Source: an uncultured bacterium (GTDB taxonomy: Bacteria > Bacillota > Clostridia > Oscillospirales > Oscillospiraceae). From it: DNA of 45,589 bases. The stretch is taken from assembly GCA_947073515.1 (NCBI GenBank), contig CAMTMC010000018.1, forward strand, positions 1 to 45,589, read 5' to 3'. The translations under genes were made by a program, and so were the position numbers. The notes under the pieces are model-generated. The model saw only the letters and a program-made list of their open reading frames with translations, had not been told where the DNA came from and ran no database searches. Positions within the stretch are counted from its first letter, which is position 1. Each line of letters opens with the position of its first letter. This document shows positions 40,337-45,589 of the stretch, piece by piece.

Positions 40337-41177
40337 TCATGGCACCTCCTCCCAGGCGGCAGAGGTGCTTCTCTTTCGCCTTGGCTTCATGTTCCTTATA
40401 AGTCGCGTTCCGGGCGATGACCTCGTCGAAGTCCACCTTGTGGCCGTCGAAGTCGGGGCCGTCCACACAGGCGAACTTCACCTCGCCGTCCACGGTGAGG
40501 CGGCAGCAGCCGCACATACCGGTGCCGTCGATCATAATGGGGTTCATGCTGACGGTGGTGGGGATGTTGTATTTCTCGGTGAGCTTGCAGGCGAACTTCA
40601 TCATCAGCAGGGGGCCGATGGCGAAGACGTGGTCGAATTTCACGCCGCTGTTGATCAGCTCCTCCAGCTTGTTGGTGACAAAGCCGTGGAAACCGTAGGT
40701 GCCGTCATCGGTGCAGATGTGCAGGTCGGTGCAGGCCTCCTTCATCTCCTCCTCCAGGATGACGATCTCCTTGGTCTTAAAGCCGCCGATCAGATCCACC
40801 TGGTTGCCGGCCTGATGCAGGGCCCGGGCCACAGGCAGGGCGATGGCGCAGCCCAGGCCGCCGCCCAGGACGGCCACCCGGCCCAGGTCCTCCACCTCGG
40901 TGGGCAGGCCCAGGGGGCCCACAAAGTCCTGGAGGCAGTCGCCCTCCTTCAGCTCGTCCAGGGCCAGGGTGGTGCCGCCAATCTTCTGATAGATGACGGT
41001 GACCAGGCCGTCCACCGCGCTGGAGATGGTCAGGGGGACGCGCTCCCCCTCCTCATCCACCCGCAGGATGATGAACTGGCCCGCCTTGGCTTTGGCGGCC
41101 ACCAGCGGCGCGTAGACGGAAATCTGGCCGATCTCCGGCGTCAGCGTCTTTTTTTTCGCGATCTCATACTTCTTCAC
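40329..41177 (-). CDS. nfnA: NADH-dependent ferredoxin:NADP+ oxidoreductase subunit NfnA
   Basis: The 282-residue product is a ferredoxin-reductase-like protein: an FAD-binding barrel with VPLTISS, an NAD-binding part with VAVLGGGLGCAIALPVA, and a 2Fe-2S C-terminus with GTGMCGCCRLTVDGEV and a later Cys in FACVDGPDFDGHKVDF. It resembles PyrK, but the partner nfnB defines it. I place the start at GTG 41177, since AGGAGGAGCAGCA precedes it; the frame to 41243 has no support. I saw no convincing promoter in the 110-base gap upstream. Confidence 0.88.
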   Translation of the reverse strand: MKKYEIAKKKTLTPEIGQISVYAPLVAAKAKAGQFIILRVDEEGERVPLTISSAVDGLVTVIYQKIGGTTLALDELKEGDCLQDFVGPLGLPTEVEDLGRVAVLGGGLGCAIALPVARALHQAGNQVDLIGGFKTKEIVILEEEMKEACTDLHICTDDGTYGFHGFVTNKLEELINSGVKFDHVFAIGPLLMMKFACKLTEKYNIPTTVSMNPIMIDGTGMCGCCRLTVDGEVKFACVDGPDFDGHKVDFDEVIARNATYKEHEAKAKEKHLCRLGGGAMNG

Positions 41178-41287
41178 TGCTGCTCCTCCTAAAAATAGTT
41201 GGTTCCGCCGGGGCCGCTCTCCCCGGCGCTCCCTTTTCTCCATTCTTGACGCAAACGCGGTGTCCCGCGCAGATCAACATACATAAA

Positions 41288-43270
41288 CTATTTGCCGAAC
41301 TTCCGGCGGCCGCTGTAGCGCCGGCGGCGTCTGGCCCGCATAAACCAGCGAACCAGCAAAGCCGCCAGTACCAGGATCAGTATAACCACCAACAGGGCGA
41401 TCCAGCCGATCCAGTTCAGGTTTTTCAGCAGCTCCAGGGGGTTCAGGCTCTGGCTCACGTCCTTCCGGCCGTCGGGCCCGGCATACCGGGCGGGGACGCC
41501 TTCCTCCCCAAAGCTCTGGAGGTAGGCCGCCAGGGCGTACCACTCCTTGATCTCGTTCCCGTTCCTGTCCCGAAGGATGCAGGCCTGGAAATCGGTCACC
41601 GGGCTGCCGTCGGCCATCTTGGGCTCCAGGGACAGCAGGCCCAGGGATTTGCTCTTCACCGTGCCCAGCATCTGGGCGGAGTACATCCCGGTGACCACCC
41701 GGTAGAGCTGGTCATCCTTAATCTCTTCATTAAAATCATGTGTAAAGGTGGGCGGCGGCATCTGATTGCCCTCCGTGTCCACGATTTCCACATCTGCTGT
41801 GACAGTTATATTTTGACGCAGTGTAATATCAGTCACCCGGTTGAAAAACATCCGGTGGGTATTAAAGCTGTACTCCATCCCCGCCATATACAGCTGGGCG
41901 GCGGGCATGATGGGGGTCACCGAGGCGTCCACCTCGGCGGCGGCCTTCAGCTCCTTGCCGGTGAGGTATACCCCCACCAGAGGGAAGCCGGAGGCGCCGT
42001 CGCTGCCCACACCCATGGACAGCACGTCGAAGGCCATGGAGGTGGTGATCTCCCCGGCGGGCAGGGGGGCCCGCAGCACCCCGTCAGCGGTGACGGTGAC
42101 GGTAGGGATGCCGGGGGCATCCGCCTCCAGGTTTTGCACCGCCCACAGGAAGGAGTCCGCCACCAGCTCCCCCAGGGAGTTCCCGGTCTGGACGCCGGAG
42201 TCAGGGGTGTCCAGCTGGAAGCCGGCGGTGGTGAGAACCTGGTCATAGGTCAGGCCGTACCGGGACAGGTAAGCCCCGCCCACCTGGGCCTTCCAGTCCT
42301 CCACCAGGGCGGCGGTGGCGCTGTCCTCCGGGAGATTCTGATCAATGGGGGTCAGATGGTAGTCGGTGAGGGTTTTCTCCCCGCCCTCCGACCACTCCAG
42401 GGTGATCGACCCCAGATTCTGGCAGTAGGGCCCGGCGGAGACAATATAGGCGCCGTTGACTACAATGGGTTCTTCCAATGTGCTGTGGGTGTGGCCGGAG
42501 ACAATCAGGTCGATGCCGTCCACATTTTTGGCCAGCTGTTCATCCTCGGACTTCTTCACATTCCCGTCGGTGCCGCTGTGGGACAGGCAGATGATGAACT
42601 GGGCCCCCTGGTTCCGCAGGGCGGCCACACAGCGCTTCGCCGCTGTCTCCGGGTCCTCCAGCACAAAGCCGGAGGAGGGGGCGCAGGAGTCGGAGTCCTT
42701 TCCCATCAGGCCAAAAATACCGTAGGTCACACCGCCCCGCTCCAGGAGCATGGTCTCCTGGACGCCGTAGGCCGACATGGCCCGCTGGATATCCAGGGCA
42801 TCGGGGTTGCCCGGGGACGGCTTATAGTTGGCCATCACCAGGGCGGGCACCTTGCCGTTGCTGAGGACGGCGGCCTGGAGCATTTGGGCAAATCCCCCGC
42901 CCTCGTGGTCAAACTCGTGGTTGCCAACGGTGGCGGCGTCGTAGCCCATGGCCCCCATGGTGCGAAGCTCCGGGGCCTGGGTGGTGTACAGGGCCTGTAC
43001 CAGGGAGCCGATGGAGAAGTCCCCCCCGTCCAGCACCAGGGCGCCGGGATGGGCGGCCTTCTCCCGGTCAATGGCGGTTTTCAGCCGGGCGTAGCCCCCG
43101 GACTGTCCCCCCGCCCCGTCCTCCTGTGGGAAGAAGTGGGAGTGGAGGTCGTGGGTAAACAGGACGGTCGTCTCATAGGTCCCGGGGGCCGCGCCGGCCC
43201 AGAGGGCCAGCAGGGCGCACAGGGACAGCAGCAGCACCGCCGCGACAGTCAGTTTTCCTCTGGTTCGCAT
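41288..43270 (-). CDS. Cell-surface 5'-nucleotidase / metallophosphoesterase with C-terminal anchor
   Basis: The 660-residue protein has a signal peptide (LTVAAVLLLSLCALLALWAG), a metallophosphoesterase domain with FTHDLHSHF, LDGGDFS, GNHEFDHEG, SHSG and SGHTHSTLEE, and a 5'-nucleotidase C-terminal domain from about 330. The end has a membrane helix (IALLVVILILVLAALLV) and a basic tail (RARRRRR), so it is held outside on the membrane and frees nucleosides from extracellular nucleotides. It follows asparaginase by 30 bases and is probably co-transcribed. Confidence 0.9.
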   Translation of the reverse strand: MRTRGKLTVAAVLLLSLCALLALWAGAAPGTYETTVLFTHDLHSHFFPQEDGAGGQSGGYARLKTAIDREKAAHPGALVLDGGDFSIGSLVQALYTTQAPELRTMGAMGYDAATVGNHEFDHEGGGFAQMLQAAVLSNGKVPALVMANYKPSPGNPDALDIQRAMSAYGVQETMLLERGGVTYGIFGLMGKDSDSCAPSSGFVLEDPETAAKRCVAALRNQGAQFIICLSHSGTDGNVKKSEDEQLAKNVDGIDLIVSGHTHSTLEEPIVVNGAYIVSAGPYCQNLGSITLEWSEGGEKTLTDYHLTPIDQNLPEDSATAALVEDWKAQVGGAYLSRYGLTYDQVLTTAGFQLDTPDSGVQTGNSLGELVADSFLWAVQNLEADAPGIPTVTVTADGVLRAPLPAGEITTSMAFDVLSMGVGSDGASGFPLVGVYLTGKELKAAAEVDASVTPIMPAAQLYMAGMEYSFNTHRMFFNRVTDITLRQNITVTADVEIVDTEGNQMPPPTFTHDFNEEIKDDQLYRVVTGMYSAQMLGTVKSKSLGLLSLEPKMADGSPVTDFQACILRDRNGNEIKEWYALAAYLQSFGEEGVPARYAGPDGRKDVSQSLNPLELLKNLNWIGWIALLVVILILVLAALLVRWFMRARRRRRYSGRRKFGK

Positions 43271-43300
43271 CGGACGCGCCTCCCCTTTCCCTGAGATGGC

Positions 43301-44302
43301 CTATCGGATGACGTCGTGCTGGACCGGGCGGTAAAACAGCTCCCGCACCTGATCGGGCTGGCCGGTCTGGCCCAGCACCCACATGAGTTTGGCCACGGCG
43401 GCCTCCATGGTCATATTGTAGGCCTCCATCAGCTGGTACTTCTCTTTCACCTGCTGGCCCACCTGGTACACTGACATATCGCTGCCCTCGTAGGGCACCT
43501 GGGTCATCATCACGATGGTCTTGCCGTCAGACAGCCACTCCCCCAGGGCCTGGGCCAGGGGGCCAGCGTCCCCGCCGGGGAGCCCCCCCACCCCGAAGGA
43601 CTGGAGGATCACCGCCTGGTAGCTGTCCTTCAGCAGGTCCAGGCACTGGGCCTCCATGCCGGGGATGAGGGTGAGCAGGAGGACCCGCTCCTCCAGCTTG
43701 TGATAGTAGGTGGGCTCGGCCCCGTAGCTGTACTGCCGGGGGGCCAGGTAGCGGATGAGCTTGCCGTCCCGGATCACCGCCGCCTCCGGGTAGTCCACGC
43801 TGGAGAAGGCGTTGAAGCTCTTGCTGCGCTCCTTCCGGGCCCGGGTGCCCAAAATGACCCGGCCGTCAAAGACGATGCTCACGTCGTGGGAATCCTGGTC
43901 GGCGGCGTAGAGGAAGCTGTCGTACACGTTCCGCCGGGCGTCGGTGTCGTTGAGGGAGATGGACTTCTGGGAGCCGGTGATGACAATGGGCTTGGGGGAG
44001 TCCTGGATCAAATAGGACAGGGCGGCGGCGGTGTAGGCCATGGTGTCGGTGCCGTGGGTGACCACAAAGCCGTCGTAATTCCGGTAGTGCTCCCGGATAG
44101 CCCCGGCGATCTCCAGCCAGTGGCTGGGGCCGATGTTGGTGCTGTCCAGGTTCATCACCTGGATGGCGTCCACCTGGCAGAAGTCTTTCAGGTCTGGGAC
44201 ATAGCCCAAAATCTCATCTGAGGTGATGGCGGGGCTCAGCCCCCGGCCGCTCTCCTTGGAGGCGATGGTCCCCCCGGTGGCCAGCAGCAAAATCCGTTTC
44301 AT
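43301..44302 (-). CDS. ansA: L-asparaginase, type I (cytoplasmic)
   Basis: The 333-residue product has both asparaginase motifs with their catalytic Thr: LLATGGTIASKESG (Thr12) and VVTHGTDTMAYTAA. There is no signal peptide, so it is the cytoplasmic type; it converts asparagine to aspartate and ammonia. GSQKSISLNDTDARRN is a further family block. It lies between rfbA and the nucleotidase on one strand with short gaps, although these functions have no obvious link. Confidence 0.93.
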   Translation of the reverse strand: MKRILLLATGGTIASKESGRGLSPAITSDEILGYVPDLKDFCQVDAIQVMNLDSTNIGPSHWLEIAGAIREHYRNYDGFVVTHGTDTMAYTAAALSYLIQDSPKPIVITGSQKSISLNDTDARRNVYDSFLYAADQDSHDVSIVFDGRVILGTRARKERSKSFNAFSSVDYPEAAVIRDGKLIRYLAPRQYSYGAEPTYYHKLEERVLLLTLIPGMEAQCLDLLKDSYQAVILQSFGVGGLPGGDAGPLAQALGEWLSDGKTIVMMTQVPYEGSDMSVYQVGQQVKEKYQLMEAYNMTMEAAVAKLMWVLGQTGQPDQVRELFYRPVQHDVIR

Positions 44303-44324
44303 GGTGTTTCCCTCCTCCTCCGGC

Positions 44325-45182
44325 TCACAGGCACTGGAGGTATTTTCCGTATAAGGTCATGGACAACTCGTCCCCGGTGGCCCGGATCTGTTCCTCCGTG
44401 ATCCAGCCCTCGTTCAGGCCCAGCTCCTCCAGGCAGCCCACGTACCGGCCGGTGTCGTCCTGGATGCGGCGGATGGTCTCCCCCGCCTCTAGCAGGCTGT
44501 CGGCGGTGCCGGCATCCAGCCAGGTGAAGTTTTTCTCCAGGGGGATCACCTGGAGCTGGCCCCGCCGGAGATATTCCAGGTTCACGTCGGTGATCTCCAG
44601 CTCCCCCCGGGCGGAGGGCTTCAAATTCCGGGCGATGTCCATGACCTGATGGTCATAAAAATACAGGCCGGGGATGATGTAATTGCTCTTGGGGTAGCGG
44701 GGCTTCTCCTCAATGGAGATGGCCCGGCCCTCCTGGTCGAACTCCACCACGCCGAAGGGGCGGGGGTCCTCCACCCAGTAGCCGAAGACGGTGGCGCCCC
44801 GGTCGTTGGCGGCGGCCCGCTTCAGGGTAGTCCCCAGGTTGGGGGCGTAGAAGATGTTGTCCCCCAGCACCAGGCACACCCGGTCCTCCCCCGCGAACTC
44901 CCGGCCGATGAGAAGCGCGTCGGCGATCCCCCGGGCCACGGGCTGCTCCGCGTAGGAGATTTTCACGCCGAACTGCTCCCCCCGGCCCAGAAGGGCCTGG
45001 AAGGTGCTGGTCTCCCCCGGGGGGACGATGACCAGGATCTCGGAGATGCCCGCCTGCATCAGGATGGCCAGGGGGTAGTAGATGAGCGGCTTGTCGTAGA
45101 CCGGCAGCAGCGGCTTGCACACCGGTTTGGTCATGGGGTAAAGCCGGGTGCCCTTTCCAGCGGCCAACACAATCCCTTTCAT
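44325..45182 (-). CDS. rfbA: Glucose-1-phosphate thymidylyltransferase
   Basis: The 285-residue product has the nucleotidyltransferase start GIVLAAGKGTRLYPMTKPVC, the LGDNIFYAPNL active-site segment and IEEKPRYPKSNYIIPGLYFYD. It makes dTDP-glucose, the first step toward dTDP-rhamnose. The usual GGSGTRL is here GKGTRL. The genes rfbB, C and D are not adjacent. It is first in a likely rfbA-ansA-nucleotidase transcript. The ATG has GGGAGG ahead. Confidence 0.93.
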   Translation of the reverse strand: MKGIVLAAGKGTRLYPMTKPVCKPLLPVYDKPLIYYPLAILMQAGISEILVIVPPGETSTFQALLGRGEQFGVKISYAEQPVARGIADALLIGREFAGEDRVCLVLGDNIFYAPNLGTTLKRAAANDRGATVFGYWVEDPRPFGVVEFDQEGRAISIEEKPRYPKSNYIIPGLYFYDHQVMDIARNLKPSARGELEITDVNLEYLRRGQLQVIPLEKNFTWLDAGTADSLLEAGETIRRIQDDTGRYVGCLEELGLNEGWITEEQIRATGDELSMTLYGKYLQCL

Positions 45183-45235
45183 TCCAGTCCTCCCTTTTCA
45201 ACGGTAGATATGACAAGTGTTTTTTGGCATTGCTT

Positions 45236-45264
45236 ACTATATCATGGAACGCAACGGTTTTCAA
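45236..45264 (-). promoter_or_regulatory. Sigma-A promoter of rfbA
   Basis: On the minus strand TTGAAA (45264-45259), 17-bp spacer, TATAGT (45241-45236). Confidence 0.78.
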
Positions 45265-45267
45265 GTT

Positions 45268-45305
45268 AAAAATAGCCTCTCAGCAGGGGCTGAGAGGCTA
45301 TTTTT
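45268..45305. terminator. Bidirectional terminator after the biotin carrier gene
   Basis: Perfect 17-bp stem (45268-45284 with 45289-45305) with A tract and T tract at its ends. It ends the biotin carrier transcript on the minus strand. Confidence 0.93.
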
Positions 45306-45322
45306 CTGATCGGACCTGGTTG

Positions 45323-45589
45323 TTATCCCAGAACCACCAGCAGGTCGTCGGTGTTCACGGCGGTGCCGGCCACGGCGGGGACGGACTTGACGGTACCGGC
45401 GGCCGGGGCAGAGACCTCGATCTCCATCTTCATGGCCTCCAGCACCACCAGCACGTCGCCGGCGTTCACCTGCTGGCCCGCCTTGCACTCCACCTTGAAG
45501 ACGTTGCCGGGCATGGGGCTGCGCACGGCGGTCTCACCGGCGGACACGGCGGCGGGGGCCGCCGCGGGGGCGGGAGCGGCAGCAGGGGC
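45323..45589 (-). CDS. Biotin carrier subunit, C-terminal part (5' end outside window)
   Basis: Eighty-eight residues are visible. They begin in an Ala/Pro-rich linker and then form a biotinyl domain with the biotinylated Lys in [11 protein letters not shown]. The short size, Ala/Pro linker and free-standing biotin domain match the gamma subunit of sodium-pumping decarboxylases (glutaconyl-CoA or methylmalonyl-CoA decarboxylase), or a carboxylase carrier. The genes before it, outside the window, would decide. The frame is open through the window edge; the GTG at 45547 is inside the linker and is not taken as a start. Confidence 0.88.
   Translation of the reverse strand, partial: APAAAPAPAAAPAAVSAGETAVRSPMPGNVFKVECKAGQQVNAGDVLVVLEAMKMEIEVSAPAAGTVKSVPAVAGTAVNTDDLLVVLG

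Overview
This is a GC-rich window from a spore-forming anaerobic Firmicute. The gene content (EtfAB, a complete Rnf complex, NfnAB, Rex, a biotin carrier of decarboxylase type, pro-sigma-E with its protease SpoIIGA, and dipicolinate synthase) fits the Oscillospiraceae, near Flavonifractor, Pseudoflavonifractor, Lawsonibacter or Oscillibacter. That placement is inference from gene content and base composition; no rRNA gene is present. I saw no tRNA, rRNA, CRISPR array or transposase.

Layout. Positions 1-1.5 kb: end of etfB and etfA. 1.6-7.0 kb: spore block with dpaAB (dipicolinate), a DUF3343 protein plus a cysteine-desulfurase-like enzyme, and a leaderless amidase plus LysM-GH18 hydrolase; dpaA and the amidase share an almost identical mother-cell-type promoter. 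7.0-8.4 kb: small thioesterase, YbaK-like deacylase and an XRE regulator. 8.4-11.2 kb: a convergent pair of likely antibiotic-resistance genes, a Vat/CatB-type acetyltransferase and an Lsa/CplR-type ABC-F protein; each has a leader that looks translation-controlled. 11.2-13.8 kb: a small AT-richer regulator pair, then upp-tsaB-tsaE. 13.9-16.2 kb: a SEDS protein (FtsW/RodA family) and an iron-sulfur aldo/keto reductase. 16.2-21.3 kb: rnfCDGEAB on the minus strand. 21.4-25.4 kb: a tiny Cys/Gly/Asn-rich membrane protein, an SLH protein coupled to rex, and spoIIGA-sigE. 25.5-29.5 kb: rnmV, holA, comEC. 29.7-33.4 kb: mrnC, GNAT, NTF2-like protein, PrdX-type deacylase, rqcH. 33.4-34.2 kb: an AT-rich EcsC-family gene bracketed by two diverged copies of the rqcH 3' end. 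34.3-38.9 kb: an unknown protein, a GyrI-like protein, a chemoreceptor and an orphan AAA/ABC-type ATPase. 39-45.6 kb: nfnAB, a membrane-anchored 5'-nucleotidase, asparaginase, rfbA and the end of a biotin carrier gene.

How it fits together. EtfAB, Rnf, Nfn and the biotin carrier are the electron-bifurcating and ion-translocating parts of a butyrate or amino-acid fermenter, with Rex as the probable NADH sensor. The most notable signals are a textbook-looking ribosome-dependent attenuator ahead of the ABC-F gene (six-codon leader ORF, 13-bp start-site helix, competing helix, terminator), an 11-bp hairpin that buries the start codon of the neighbouring acetyltransferase, and the 803-bp EcsC insertion that duplicates the rqcH 3' end.
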